Source: Streptomyces uncialis (GTDB lineage: Bacteria > Actinomycetota > Actinomycetes > Streptomycetales > Streptomycetaceae). Taken from it: DNA of 64,000 nucleotides. Made by a program: the position numbers and the translations under genes. The stretch is from assembly GCF_001905345.1 (NCBI RefSeq), contig NZ_LFBV01000005.1, forward strand, positions 372,001 to 436,000. Reading direction: 5' to 3'. Below the pieces are notes generated by a model that was not told the origin of the DNA, did not search any database, and saw nothing but the letters and a program-made list of their open reading frames with translations. Shown here piece after piece: positions 52,371 through 61,525 of the stretch (position 1 is its first letter; each line of letters opens with the position of its first letter).

Positions 52371-52898
52371 ATGGACGAGACGGAGTTCTGGGAGCTGATC
52401 GACAGCACCCGCGAGGCCGCCGGGCCGGACCCCGACGACCAGGCCGACGCGCTGGTCGAGCGGCTGCTGGGGCTGGACCCCGAGTCCGTCCTGGACTTCT
52501 CCCGGCATTTCGAGGCCCGCTACAACCGGGCATACCGCTGGGATCTGTGGGGCGCCGCCTGGGTGCTGCTGGACGGGGTCAGCGACGACGCGTTCGACTT
52601 CTTCCGCTGCTGGCTGATCGGCCAGGGCCGGGAGGTCTTCGAGGGCGCCCTGCACTCCCCCGACGACCTGGCCGGGCTGCTGGACGACTTCGACCCGGCG
52701 GTGGACGGCGACGCGGAGGAGCTGGGGTACGCGGCGGACGAGGCGTACGAGCAGCTGACCGGTTCGGCCGCGCCGGACCTGGGGCTGCCGCCCCCGCCGC
52801 GGGAGCCGGAGGGCAGTCCGCTGGACTTCGAGGACGACGCCGTCCTCGCGAGCTACTACCCCCGGCTGTGGGACCGCTTCGGCCAGTCGGACATCTGA
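52371..52898 (+). CDS. DUF4240 protein
   Basis: The protein of 175 residues starts MDETEFWELIDSTR and has the aromatic pattern FEARYNRAYRWDLWGAAW and CWLIGQGREVF found in DUF4240 proteins. The family has no known reaction. It is acidic with no membrane segment. A GTG lies directly before the ATG at 52368. The gene ends 19 bp from the convergent acetyltransferase gene. Confidence 0.85.
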   Translation: MDETEFWELIDSTREAAGPDPDDQADALVERLLGLDPESVLDFSRHFEARYNRAYRWDLWGAAWVLLDGVSDDAFDFFRCWLIGQGREVFEGALHSPDDLAGLLDDFDPAVDGDAEELGYAADEAYEQLTGSAAPDLGLPPPPREPEGSPLDFEDDAVLASYYPRLWDRFGQSDI

Positions 52899-52917
52899 GC
52901 CGCCCGGGGCCCGCCGG

Positions 52918-53415
52918 TCACAGGGAGCGGCCCATCAGCACGTCGTCCACGTACTGCCCGCCGACGAGGAACTCCTCCGGCTGGACGCCCTCGACGGTGA
53001 AGCCCTCCGACTCGTACAGCGCGCGGGCGGGGGCGTTGTGTCCGAGGACGCGCAGGGTGATCCGCCGCGCGCCCCGCCGCCCGGCCTCCGCGACGGCGGC
53101 CCGCACCAGGGCGCGGCCCGCCCCGGTGCCGCGCGCGCCGTCGGTGACGGCGAGGCCCTGGATCTGCCGGACATGGGCGTTGGACGCGAGCGGGGTGGGG
53201 CTGCCGAGCCGGACATAGCCGACGACGGCGCCCGCCAGTTCGGCCACCAGATGGTCGTCGACAGCGTGCCGCTCGTCGAAGAACGGCTGGTACGGGGGCT
53301 CCGGCGCGGGGGAGACCGCGTGCAGGGTCGACCAGGTGTCACGGTCGATACGGGCGAGCGTGTCCTCGTCCCCGGCGCGCGCGGGACGTACGGACGGTAC
53401 GGGACGATCGGGCAT
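52918..53415 (-). CDS. GNAT-family N-acetyltransferase
   Basis: The 165-residue protein has the acetyl-CoA-binding motif region TDGARGTGAGRALVRAAV and a C-terminal ALYESEGFTVEG typical of GNAT enzymes. The ATG at 53415 is preceded by TAGGGT (53428-53423) with a 7-nt gap, suggesting a leaderless message. The acceptor substrate is unknown. It is divergent from a TIGR01777-type gene and convergent with DUF4240. Confidence 0.9.
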   Translation of the reverse strand: MPDRPVPSVRPARAGDEDTLARIDRDTWSTLHAVSPAPEPPYQPFFDERHAVDDHLVAELAGAVVGYVRLGSPTPLASNAHVRQIQGLAVTDGARGTGAGRALVRAAVAEAGRRGARRITLRVLGHNAPARALYESEGFTVEGVQPEEFLVGGQYVDDVLMGRSL

Positions 53416-53521
53416 ACCCGTCACCCTAAGGGGCAGGCGGGACGGCGTGCCGGGAAATTTCCGGTGCTGGTGAGCGCGTCCCGCCGGGGGCGCGCGAGGG
53501 TTCCATGGGCAGGATGGGGTC

Positions 53522-54421
53522 ATGCAGGCATCCCGTATCGCGGTCGCCGGAGCCTCCGGGCTGATCGGCTCCGCCCTCGTACGTTCCCTGGGCGCCGACG
53601 GACACCAGGTGGTCCGGCTGGTGCGGCGCGCGCCGCGCGGACCCGACGAGCTCCGCTGGGACCCGCTGCGCCAGCGGATCGACGCGGCCGGTCTCGCGGG
53701 CTGCGACGCCGTGGTGAACCTCGCGGGCGCGGGGGTGGCCGACCACCGCTGGACGGCGGCGTACAAACGCCGGATCCGGGACAGCCGGGTGCTCGGTACG
53801 GTCACCCTCGCGGAGGCCGTCGCGGCGCTGGACGTCCCGCCCCGGGTGTTCGTGAACGGCAGCGCGATCGGTTTCTACGGCGACACCGGTGACCGCGCGG
53901 TCGACGAGAGCGCGCCGCCCGGCTCCGGGTTCCTCGCCTCGCTGGGGATCGAGTGGGAGGAGGCCGCGGCGCCCGCCGAGGAGGCGGGGGTACGGACGGT
54001 GTTCGCCCGTACCGGGCTCGTGGTGGCCCGGCAGGGCGGGGCCTGGCAGCGGTTGTTCCCGCTGTTCAAGGCGGGGCTCGGGGGGCGGCTCGGGGACGGG
54101 CGGCACTACTGGAGCTTCATCTCGCTGCACGACGAGGTGGCCGCGTTGCGGTATCTGCTGGACACCGAGGAGCTGTCGGGCCCGGTGAACCTGACGGCGC
54201 CCGAGCCGCTGACGAACCGTGAGATCACGGCGGCGATGGGGCGGGTGCTGCGGCGTCCGGCGGTGTTCACCGCGCCGGCCCCCGCGGTGCGGTTGCTGCT
54301 CGGCGAGATGGCGACGGACGTGCTGACCAGTACCCGGGCGGTGCCCCGCAAGCTGCTGGACTCGGGGTTCGCCTTCGCGTTCCCCGGCATCGACGAGACC
54401 CTGCGGTCCGCCCTCCACTGA
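53522..54421 (+). CDS. TIGR01777-type NAD-dependent epimerase/dehydratase-like protein
   Basis: The 299-residue protein has the extended-SDR start RIAVAGASGLIGSALV and the family phrases VVNLAGAGVAD, FVNGSAIGFYGD and GLVVARQGGAWQRLFPLFKAG. These identify the SDR39U1/YfcH group. No reaction has been firmly established for the family. The start ATG at 53522 is the obvious choice. Repeat array G begins right after the stop codon. Confidence 0.92.
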   Translation: MQASRIAVAGASGLIGSALVRSLGADGHQVVRLVRRAPRGPDELRWDPLRQRIDAAGLAGCDAVVNLAGAGVADHRWTAAYKRRIRDSRVLGTVTLAEAVAALDVPPRVFVNGSAIGFYGDTGDRAVDESAPPGSGFLASLGIEWEEAAAPAEEAGVRTVFARTGLVVARQGGAWQRLFPLFKAGLGGRLGDGRHYWSFISLHDEVAALRYLLDTEELSGPVNLTAPEPLTNREITAAMGRVLRRPAVFTAPAPAVRLLLGEMATDVLTSTRAVPRKLLDSGFAFAFPGIDETLRSALH

Positions 54422-54423
54422 CC

Positions 54424-55275
54424 GCCTTCGCTTGCGCCTTCGAGTTCTCCGGTGCGGGTCGTCCTCGCTTGCGCCTCTGGGTCTGTCCGGCTGGGCGTAC
54501 TTGTCCCTGTGCCGTCGCTCGTGGGTTTCGCGCAGTTCCCCGCGCCCCTGGGGTTCCCCACCTGGGCGTACCTGTTCTCGTGCGGGTACTCCGGGGGTGC
54601 GCAGTTCCCCGCGCCCCTGGATGCTGCCCTGTTGCGGTTGCTCTTCGGGTGCGGGCCGGTTCTCGTCTTTCGCGCAGTTCCCCGCGTCCCTGGATGCTGC
54701 CCTGTTGCGGTTGCTCTTCGGGGGCGGGCCGGTTCTCGTCTTTCGCGCAGTTCCCCGCGCCCCTGGATGCTGCCCCGTTGCGGTCGCTTCTTCGGGTGCG
54801 GGTCGCCCTCGCGCAGTTCCCCGCGCCCCTGGGGTTCCCCACCTGGGCGTACCTGTTCTCGTGCGGGTACTCCGGGGGTGCGCAGTTCCCCGCGCCCCTT
54901 TGGGGCGCTCCTTCAGGCGGCCTTTCGGGTGCGGGACCACCCTCCCCGCGCAGTCGCCGGACTCACCGGAGGGGGTGGGCGGGAATCTCTGCCCGCAGAC
55001 TCCGATGCTCTTCAGTAGGACCACATGAACGTCCGACCGAGCGCGTCGGATCGAGGACGGAGAATCCCGACCGGCACCGACCCGAAGAACAAGCCGGACG
55101 CGCCCCAAAGGGGCGCGGGGAACTGCGCAAAAACGAGAACAGGCCCGCACCCGAAGAGCGACACCAGGAGGCAGCACCCAGGGGCGCGGGGAACTGCGCA
55201 CCCACGAGCGACGGCACAGGAACGAAGTACGCCCAGCCGGACAGACCCCGGGGGCGCAAGCGAAGGCGACCCGTG
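54424..55275. repeat. Intergenic repeat array G
   Basis: No gene is supported. It has six reversed cores (54530-54548, 54599-54617, 54672-54690 with one mismatch, 54745-54763, 54811-54829, 54880-54898), the central module, and two forward cores (55110-55128, 55181-55199). Units beginning at 54599, 54672 and 54745 are 73 bp apart and nearly identical. The 69 bp at 54550-54617 and 54831-54898 also match each other. The array starts at the stop codon of the TIGR01777-type gene. Confidence 0.92.
54937..55090. other. Conserved central module of array G
   Basis: CCACCCTCC (54937-54945) and GGAGGGGGTGG (54968-54978) form a stem whose loop differs from that in array C, while the stem bases and GCAGACTCCGATGCTCTTCA stay the same. 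This copy is in the same orientation as in array C. Confidence 0.75.
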
Positions 55276-55407
55276 CGTCCGTGCCACGGCGACGCGCGAC
55301 TCCCGGAACCGCGTGGGTCTCCTAATCTCGACCGGAACTCGGGTATTCCGGAGCCGTGTTGGGGGCAGGAACGCCCGCAGCAGCCGCGCAACCTCGGGGA
55401 GGAGCAC

Positions 55408-56766
55408 GTGCCTGAGCACGCACGCAACGCGGACGTCGTCATCGTAGGGGCGGGGGTCGCCGGACTCTCGGCCGCCCGGCACCTGGTCAGGGCGGGGATC
55501 GCCACGGTGGTGCTGGAGGCCGCAGGCCGGCCCGGTGGACGGATGTCCACCGAGGAGGTCGACGGCTTCCGGCTGGACCGGATCGCCCGCCCGCTGTCCA
55601 CCGCGTATCCCGAACTCCGTCGCACACCGGCCCTGGAGGGCCTGGTCCTGCGGCCGTTCGCGCCGGGGGTGCTGATCCGGGGCGAGGACAGGTTCCACCG
55701 GATCGGCGAACCGAGAAACGTCCGGCGCGCGCGGGGCGCACGGAGCGCACGCGGTGCGCTGCGGGCGGCGCGGGCCCTGGCGCACACCCCCCGGGGCCCC
55801 CGGGCGGGCTGGTCGCCCCGGGTCGCGGGCCCCATCGGGGGCCCACTGGACCAGGCGCGGCTCGCGTCGGCGCTGGCCCGGCTCGCGGACACCCCGGTGG
55901 AGCGGCTGCTGGCCCGCCCGGAGGTGCCGACGGCCGAGGCCCTCCCGGCACGAGGGTTCGCGCCCCGGACCGTCGACGGGTTCCTGCGTCCGCTGCTGTC
56001 CGCCCTGCTGTGCGATCCGGAGCTCACCACGTCCAGCCGCTGCGCGGACCTCGCGCTGCACGCGTTCGCCCGGGGGCGGCTGTGTCTGCCCGAGGGGGGC
56101 GCACAGGCCCTCCCGGACCGGCTGGCGGCCTCGCTGCCGCCGGGGACGGTGCGTACCGGGGTGCGGGCGCGGACGGTGTCCACGACACGGGTGGGGACCG
56201 AGGAGCACGGTGAGATCCGCTGCCGCGCGGTGCTGCTGGCCACGGACGCCAGATCGGCCGCCGAACTGCTGCCGGGGCTGCGGGTGCCGGACTTCCATCC
56301 GGTGACGGTGGTCCATCACGCGGCCGGGGAGCCGCCGCTGGACGAGCCCTCGCTGGTGCTGGAGACGGAACGCCGTGGTCCGGTGGCGCACACGGCGGTG
56401 GTCAGCCAGGTCGACCCGAGCCGCGCCCCGGCGGGGCGGTCCCTGATCACGTCGACGGTGCTCGGGGCGCCGCCGCCCGGTCTGGAACGGCTGGTCCTGG
56501 CGCAGCTCGCGGAGCTGTACGGCACCTCGACGCGGGGGTGGGAGCTGCTGGCCGTGCACCAGGTGCCGGACGCGGTGCCCGCGATGCCCGCGCCCCATGA
56601 TCCACGGCGGCCGGTCCGGGTGCTGTCCGGGCTGTACGTCTGCGGCGACCACCGGGACACGAGCACCCTCGGTGGCGCCATCCAGTCCGGGCACCGCGCC
56701 GCGACGGCGATCCTCACGGATCTCGCCCCGGAGCGTTCCCGGCCCCCGGAGCGGCTCGCGGCCTGA
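55408..56766 (+). CDS. FAD-dependent amine oxidase-like oxidoreductase
   Basis: The GTG at 55408 has GGGGAGGAG just upstream and gives 452 residues. The N-terminal Rossmann motif VVIVGAGVAGLSAARHLV binds FAD. The C-terminal FAD contact GLYVCGDHRDTSTLGGAIQSGH matches the flavin amine oxidase/phytoene desaturase-like superfamily. Substrate unknown. Upstream sequence belongs to array G. A weak inverted repeat near 56850 may end transcription. Confidence 0.92.
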   Translation: MPEHARNADVVIVGAGVAGLSAARHLVRAGIATVVLEAAGRPGGRMSTEEVDGFRLDRIARPLSTAYPELRRTPALEGLVLRPFAPGVLIRGEDRFHRIGEPRNVRRARGARSARGALRAARALAHTPRGPRAGWSPRVAGPIGGPLDQARLASALARLADTPVERLLARPEVPTAEALPARGFAPRTVDGFLRPLLSALLCDPELTTSSRCADLALHAFARGRLCLPEGGAQALPDRLAASLPPGTVRTGVRARTVSTTRVGTEEHGEIRCRAVLLATDARSAAELLPGLRVPDFHPVTVVHHAAGEPPLDEPSLVLETERRGPVAHTAVVSQVDPSRAPAGRSLITSTVLGAPPPGLERLVLAQLAELYGTSTRGWELLAVHQVPDAVPAMPAPHDPRRPVRVLSGLYVCGDHRDTSTLGGAIQSGHRAATAILTDLAPERSRPPERLAA

Positions 56767-56874
56767 CCCCGTACCTGCCGGGGGGCGGTACGGGGCCGGG
56801 CCGCGATGCCACGGACGCGGTACCTCGGACGTGATGCCTCCGAGTACCTCCGGCCGGTGCCTCGGACCGGTGCG

Positions 56875-58446
56875 TCAGATCAGCGCGACCTTGTCGCGGT
56901 ACGCGCGGGCCGGCGCGGTGTCCCGGTAGGGCTCCAGTCTGCGTTCGAAGTCCCGGACGTACTCCAGGGCCCGTACGGACCGCATGTCGGCCGCCTGCTG
57001 CGCGGCCTCGGCGCCCAGCTGGCACGCCTGGTCGAGCTCGCCGAGGCCGAGCCGGGCGCAGGCCAGCACCACCCGGCAGAACAGCCGGCTCCGGGCGAAG
57101 CCGGGGGCCCGCAGCTGGAGGGAGCGTTCGGCGTGCTGCGCCGCGGCCCGGTACTGCTGGAGGTCGCGGTAGCAGTGGCCGAACTCGTCGGCGAGCTGGG
57201 CCTGGTCGAAGAACCGGGCCCAGTGCGGTACGTCGTCCCCGGGCCGGGCGGCGTCGAGTGCCCGCTCGGCCCGTACCAGGGACGCCGTACACGCCCGTAC
57301 CTCACCGAGCACGCCGTGGCCCCGGGCCTCCGCGGCGTGCAGCAGCGACTGGACGGTGTGCGGCGCGGACGAGCCGATGCCCTGCTGGGCGACCCGGGCG
57401 AGCTGCACGGCTTCCCGGCCGTGGCCGAGGTAGACGGCCTGGCGGCTCATGGTGACCAGCACGTACGACCCGTAGGCCCGGTCCGCGGCGGCCTGCGACA
57501 GCCGCAGGGCCTGGACGAAGTACCGCTGGGCGAGCCCGTGGGCGGCGATGTCGTACGAGGTCCAGCCCGCGAGCCGGGTCAGCTCGGCGGCGGCGCCGAA
57601 GAGCCGCCGTCCGGTCTGCTCGCCGTAGACCCCGCGCAGCATCGGCTCGGCCTCGTGCTCCAGGTACCGGACGAGGGCCTGGCGGGCGTGCCCGCCGCCG
57701 TAGGCGTTGTCGAGGGTGCGGAAGAGTTCGGCGACGGACCGCAGGGCGGCGATGTCCCCGGCGGTGACCCGGTGGCCGGGGCCGCGTTCGGTGCCGCGCT
57801 GTCTCTGTTGCGGGACCGTGCGGCCCTGGGCGGGGATACGGAGCGCCCCGCCCGGTTCGGCGGCCCGGACGGGACCCTCGGGACGGCCGGGCCGCTCCAG
57901 GCCCCGGACGGCCCGTTCGGGCAGTTGCCCGGCGCGTGCCGCGGCGAGCGCGGCGCGCTCGTCACGGCGGTCGGCGGGGACCCGTTCGTCGCCGCGGCTC
58001 ACCTTGTCGTCGGCGCGACCGATGAGCCAGTCACGGCTGGGCACGACGAGCCCGGCCGGGGTGAAGGCGATCTTGCGTAGTTCGGCGTGGCTGCCGGAGT
58101 CCTTGCGCCACAGGCCGCTGACGATGTCGACGGCCTCTTCGGGGCCCGCGGCGAACTCCAGGCCCGCGTACACGGGCGCGCACGCGTCGAGCCCGAGGTC
58201 CTGGGCGGTGAGTCTGCGCCCGAGGCGGCGGGTGAACACTTCCGCGATGAGCGCGGGGGTGGTGCCGCGTGGCTGCTGTCCGCGCAGCCAGCGGGTCACG
58301 GATGTCTTGTCGTACCGCAGATCGAGCCCATGCTCCAGACCGAGCTGGTCGACCCGGCGGGCCAGCCCCGCGTTGGAGAACCCCGCCTCCGCGATGAGGG
58401 CGGCTAGCTGGCGGTTGGGTGTGCGCTGCGGAGGTCGTTCCGTCAT
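56875..58446 (-). CDS. HTH regulator with TPR-like C-terminal half
   Basis: The ATG at 58446 gives 523 residues. An N-terminal helix-turn-helix (about 10-60) with LAALIAEAGFSNAGLARRVD and DKTSVTRWLRGQQPRG is of XRE/lambda-repressor type. The rest is alpha-helical with tetratricopeptide-like repeats from about residue 230. This build is shared with Streptomyces NsdA-type regulators of development and antibiotic production; that link is inference. AGGAG lies 11 nt upstream of the ATG; a GTG at 58479 is another possible start. Target genes unknown. Confidence 0.85.
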   Translation of the reverse strand: MTERPPQRTPNRQLAALIAEAGFSNAGLARRVDQLGLEHGLDLRYDKTSVTRWLRGQQPRGTTPALIAEVFTRRLGRRLTAQDLGLDACAPVYAGLEFAAGPEEAVDIVSGLWRKDSGSHAELRKIAFTPAGLVVPSRDWLIGRADDKVSRGDERVPADRRDERAALAAARAGQLPERAVRGLERPGRPEGPVRAAEPGGALRIPAQGRTVPQQRQRGTERGPGHRVTAGDIAALRSVAELFRTLDNAYGGGHARQALVRYLEHEAEPMLRGVYGEQTGRRLFGAAAELTRLAGWTSYDIAAHGLAQRYFVQALRLSQAAADRAYGSYVLVTMSRQAVYLGHGREAVQLARVAQQGIGSSAPHTVQSLLHAAEARGHGVLGEVRACTASLVRAERALDAARPGDDVPHWARFFDQAQLADEFGHCYRDLQQYRAAAQHAERSLQLRAPGFARSRLFCRVVLACARLGLGELDQACQLGAEAAQQAADMRSVRALEYVRDFERRLEPYRDTAPARAYRDKVALI

Positions 58447-58664
58447 CAGATGTGCGGTCTCCTGCCTTTCGGGCCACACCTTGAGCGGCCCTTATGGCCT
58501 TGTGAACGGCGTGAATGTAGCGGGAGAAGCCGTCCGCAACGCCACCTTCGCCCCGCATTCATCCGATCGTGTGAGGATCGGCCCGACGGCTGACGTAGTT
58601 CGGCGGGTCGTACAGTGGCTGGGGTGGATATATGCGCCCCAAAGTCATCAGGGAGGCACGTGCC

Positions 58665-59519
58665 GTGAGTGAGCTTCGGTTCGTCCGGCTGGGATTCGGC
58701 GCGGACAGGGTGGAGTACCGGGCGGCGTGGGACGAGCAGCGCCGGGTGCACGCGGCCCGGTTCGCCGACGAGGTGCCGGACACCTGCCTGCTCCTGGAGC
58801 ATCCGCCGGTCTACACCGCCGGCCGCCGCACCCAGGACAGCGAGCGCCCGCTGGACGGCACACCGGTGATCGACGTGGACCGCGGCGGCAAGATCACCTG
58901 GCACGGCCCGGGGCAGCTCATCGGCTATCCGATCATGAAGCTGCCGCGTCCGGTGGACGTGGTGGCCCATGTGCGCAGGCTGGAGGAGGCGCTCATCCGC
59001 ACCTGTGCGGAGTTCGGCCTGACGACCACCCGCATCGAGGGCCGCAGCGGGGTGTGGGTGCTCGGTGATCCGGTGGAGCGCCGCCCGGCGCTCGGCGGGC
59101 TCTCCCTCGACCTCGACCCCCGGCTCGCCGACGACGAGTTCGACCCCCGGATGAACGGCCCCGAGTACGCCCCGTCGAACGCGGGCCAGCGCCGCGAGGA
59201 CCGCAAGGTCGCCGCGATCGGCATCCGGGTCGCCAAGGGCGTCACCATGCACGGCTTCTCGCTGAACGTGAACCCGGACAACACCTGGTTCGACCGGATC
59301 GTGCCGTGCGGCATCCGTGACGCGGGCGTGGCGTCGCTGGCGGGCGAGCTGGAGCGCGCTCTCACCATCGCGGACGTGCTGCCGGTCGTGGAGCGCCATC
59401 TCGCGGACGTCCTGGAGAACGCCGAGCTGCTGCCCCGCGAGGTGCCGGAGGCGCCCGCCACGGGACTGCGGCCCGCCGCCGCGTCCGGGCCGCGGCACAC
59501 CGCGGGCGCCGGGACCTGA
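58665..59519 (+). CDS. lipB: Octanoyltransferase
   Basis: The GTG at 58665 (VSELRFVRLG) has GGGAGG 8 nt upstream and gives 284 residues. LipB moves octanoyl from acyl carrier protein to lipoyl domains. The GKITWHGPGQLIGYP motif, the lysine in KVAAIGIRV and the catalytic cysteine in RIVPCGI are all visible. A long C-terminal tail (RPAAASGPRHTAGAGT) goes beyond the usual length. lipA follows 162 bp downstream; together they lipoylate the E2 encoded at 43.5-45.4 kb. Confidence 0.96.
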   Translation: MSELRFVRLGFGADRVEYRAAWDEQRRVHAARFADEVPDTCLLLEHPPVYTAGRRTQDSERPLDGTPVIDVDRGGKITWHGPGQLIGYPIMKLPRPVDVVAHVRRLEEALIRTCAEFGLTTTRIEGRSGVWVLGDPVERRPALGGLSLDLDPRLADDEFDPRMNGPEYAPSNAGQRREDRKVAAIGIRVAKGVTMHGFSLNVNPDNTWFDRIVPCGIRDAGVASLAGELERALTIADVLPVVERHLADVLENAELLPREVPEAPATGLRPAAASGPRHTAGAGT

Positions 59520-59526
59520 CCCCGGC

Positions 59527-59555
59527 GGCGCCGGGCGCCGACGGCACCCGGTGCC
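59527..59555 (+). terminator. Hairpin after lipB
   Basis: GGCGCCGGG (59527-59535) and CCCGGTGCC (59547-59555) form a 9-bp stem with one G-U pair. The rest of the gap holds the lipA leader. Confidence 0.5.
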
Positions 59556-59681
59556 GATGACATCTTGTTCCCCGGACGGGGGAATGGGCCCCGATGATCT
59601 GAGGTTGGACTCACATCAGGGCCGTACACCTGACGGGCGTACCCTGGTGGACGCCCATGAATCGAAGCACAGGGAGCCGAT

Positions 59682-60647
59682 GTGTCCGCAGTCGCACCCG
59701 ACGGACGCAAGATGCTGCGCCTGGAGGTCCGCAACAGCCAGACCCCCATCGAGCGCAAGCCCGAGTGGATCAAGACCCGGGCTAAAATGGGCCCCGAGTA
59801 CACGAAGATGCAGAAGCTCGTCAAAAGCGAGGGACTGCACACGGTGTGCCAGGAAGCCGGTTGTCCCAACATCTACGAATGCTGGGAGGACCGCGAGGCG
59901 ACGTTCCTCATCGGCGGCGACCAGTGCACCCGGCGTTGCGACTTCTGCAACATCGACACCGGTAAGCCCCAGGCCCTCGACCGTGACGAGCCGCGCCGCG
60001 TCGGCGAGTCCGTCGTCACGATGGACCTGAACTACGCCACGATCACCGGCGTCGCCCGCGACGACCTGGCCGACGGCGGCGCCTGGCTGTACGCGGAGAC
60101 CGTCCGCCAGATCCACGCCATGACCGCGGAGCGCCCCGAGGGCCGCACCAAGGTCGAGCTGCTGATCCCGGACTTCAACGCCGAGCCGGACGCGCTCGCC
60201 GAGGTGTTCTCCACCCGTACCGAGGTGCTCGCGCACAACGTCGAGACGGTGCCGCGGATCTTCAAGCGCATCCGCCCCGGTTTCCGCTACGAGCGCTCCC
60301 TGAAGGTGATCTCCGAGGCCCGCGCGGCCGGGCTGGTCACCAAGTCGAACCTGATCCTCGGCATGGGCGAGACCCGTGAGGAGATCAGCGAGGCGCTGCG
60401 CGAGCTGCACGACGCGGGCTGCGAGCTGATCACCATCACCCAGTACCTGCGGCCGACGGTCCGCCACCACCCGGTCGAGCGCTGGGTGAAGCCGCACGAG
60501 TTCGTGGAGCTGAAGGCGGAGGCCGAGGAGATCGGCTTCTCCGGTGTGATGTCGGGCCCGCTCGTCCGGTCCTCGTACCGCGCCGGGCGGCTGTACAAGA
60601 TGGCCGTGGAGAAGCGCGGCGCGTACGTCGCCTCCCAGGCGGTCTGA
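59682..60647 (+). CDS. lipA: Lipoyl synthase
   Basis: The 321-residue radical-SAM enzyme inserts two sulfurs into the octanoyl chain on lipoyl domains. The auxiliary cluster ligands are Cys56, Cys61 and Cys67 (CQEAGCPNIYEC). The radical-SAM cluster ligands are Cys82, Cys86 and Cys89 (CTRRCDFC). A conserved serine near the C-terminus (RSSYRAG) binds the auxiliary cluster in known LipA. The GTG start at 59682 has AGGGAG upstream. Two terminators follow at 60695-60770. It depends on Fe-S supply, for which an A-type carrier gene is at 20 kb. Confidence 0.97.
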   Translation: MSAVAPDGRKMLRLEVRNSQTPIERKPEWIKTRAKMGPEYTKMQKLVKSEGLHTVCQEAGCPNIYECWEDREATFLIGGDQCTRRCDFCNIDTGKPQALDRDEPRRVGESVVTMDLNYATITGVARDDLADGGAWLYAETVRQIHAMTAERPEGRTKVELLIPDFNAEPDALAEVFSTRTEVLAHNVETVPRIFKRIRPGFRYERSLKVISEARAAGLVTKSNLILGMGETREEISEALRELHDAGCELITITQYLRPTVRHHPVERWVKPHEFVELKAEAEEIGFSGVMSGPLVRSSYRAGRLYKMAVEKRGAYVASQAV

Positions 60648-60694
60648 GGCACCACCTCACGCGGGCCCTGGCGGCCCGTGTGACTCTCCGCACA

Positions 60695-60770
60695 GGCTCC
60701 TACCCGCCGGTAGGAGCCGGGTCGACGCGGCCCCGACGGTCCCCGCAGGTGGGACGACCGCCGGGGCCGC
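60695..60770 (+). terminator. Tandem terminators of lipA
   Basis: GGCTCCTACC (60695-60704) and GGTAGGAGCC (60709-60718) form a perfect 10-bp stem with a 4-nt loop. GCGGCCCCG (60727-60735) and CGGGGCCGC (60762-60770) form a second stem. Confidence 0.88.
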
Positions 60771-60812
60771 GCCGCTGTCCGGTGCGGACCCGCGTCAGGG
60801 GTTCATCACCGT

Positions 60813-60841
60813 TTGACCGGTGGGTCACGCACTGGTAACAC
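60813..60841 (+). promoter_or_regulatory. Candidate promoter of the 69-residue protein gene
   Basis: TTGACC (60813-60818) and TAACAC (60836-60841) are 17 nt apart. The gene starts 150 nt downstream. Confidence 0.6.
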
Positions 60842-60991
60842 CGAACCGTGACCCTGGTTCCACTCCGCGTACACCGCCGTACGGCACCGGAGCACGAACC
60901 AGTACCGCACAACCCGTCGCGCCCGGCCCCCGGCCCCGCCGTGCCGCCGTGCGGGACCGCACCGCCCGCCGCGCTCCAAGGGGGAACCACC

Positions 60992-61201
60992 ATGCAGGCC
61001 GCGCCGCCCGTCCGCGCCACCGCCCGCCCGTCCGTCACGACCGCGCTGCGCGCCGTCGAGTCGCTGCTGATGAGCGGGGGCCAGCGCACCGCCCGCCGCA
61101 ACGCCTGGACCTCGGTCCTGGAGGACCGCCGCCGGGCCAAGGACCGCAGCGAGGCCGAGCTCGCGCTCCAGGACTCCCCCCACACCGCCCGCACCTCCTG
61201 A
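60992..61201 (+). CDS. Small basic protein, unknown function
   Basis: The ATG at 60992 has AAGGGGGAA 5 nt upstream and gives 69 residues. The protein is basic and probably mostly helical (RAVESLLMSGGQRTARRNAW and EDRRRAKDRSEAE), with no membrane segment. A clear promoter and ribosome binding site support expression. I recall a small conserved protein at this position after lipA in Streptomyces, without a known function. Confidence 0.7.
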   Translation: MQAAPPVRATARPSVTTALRAVESLLMSGGQRTARRNAWTSVLEDRRRAKDRSEAELALQDSPHTARTS

Positions 61202-61206
61202 CCCGG

Positions 61207-61375
61207 AGCCGTCCGGCCCGCACCCCCGGACGGCTGCGCCCGGGCCCCTGAACCATTCGGCCCGTACCCCCTGAACGGCCCCACCCGGGTCTCCCGAACC
61301 GTCCGACCCACACCCCCGTGAACGGCTCCGCCCGGGCCTCCCGAACAGTTCCGGCCGCGTCTCCTGAGCGGTGCC
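61207..61375 (+). repeat. Degenerate tandem repeat of about 46 bp
   Basis: Units start near 61207, 61237, 61282 and 61329. The last three follow CGCCCGGGCCTCCCGAACNG then a variable part then CCCCTGAACGG. The first unit is partial. No gene is seen between 61202 and 61525. Confidence 0.7.
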
Positions 61376-61525
61376 GCCGCCCGGCGGTCGCGGACCGTAT
61401 GTGACCGGCCCCGGACCGCCGCGGAACCCTTCCCGGGCCCGCCGCTCGCCTCCCCGGGCCGTTCCCGCGCGATCCAGGGGCCACCGGGCGTCGTGGGCGC
61501 CACTCGGGGCACGTAGACTTCACAC

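Noticed and set aside
58446..58480. GGCAGGAGACCGC on the minus strand, similar to a cobalamin riboswitch B12 box
   Set aside because: It lies just before a regulator gene, with no other riboswitch parts, and includes an ordinary AGGAG ribosome binding site.
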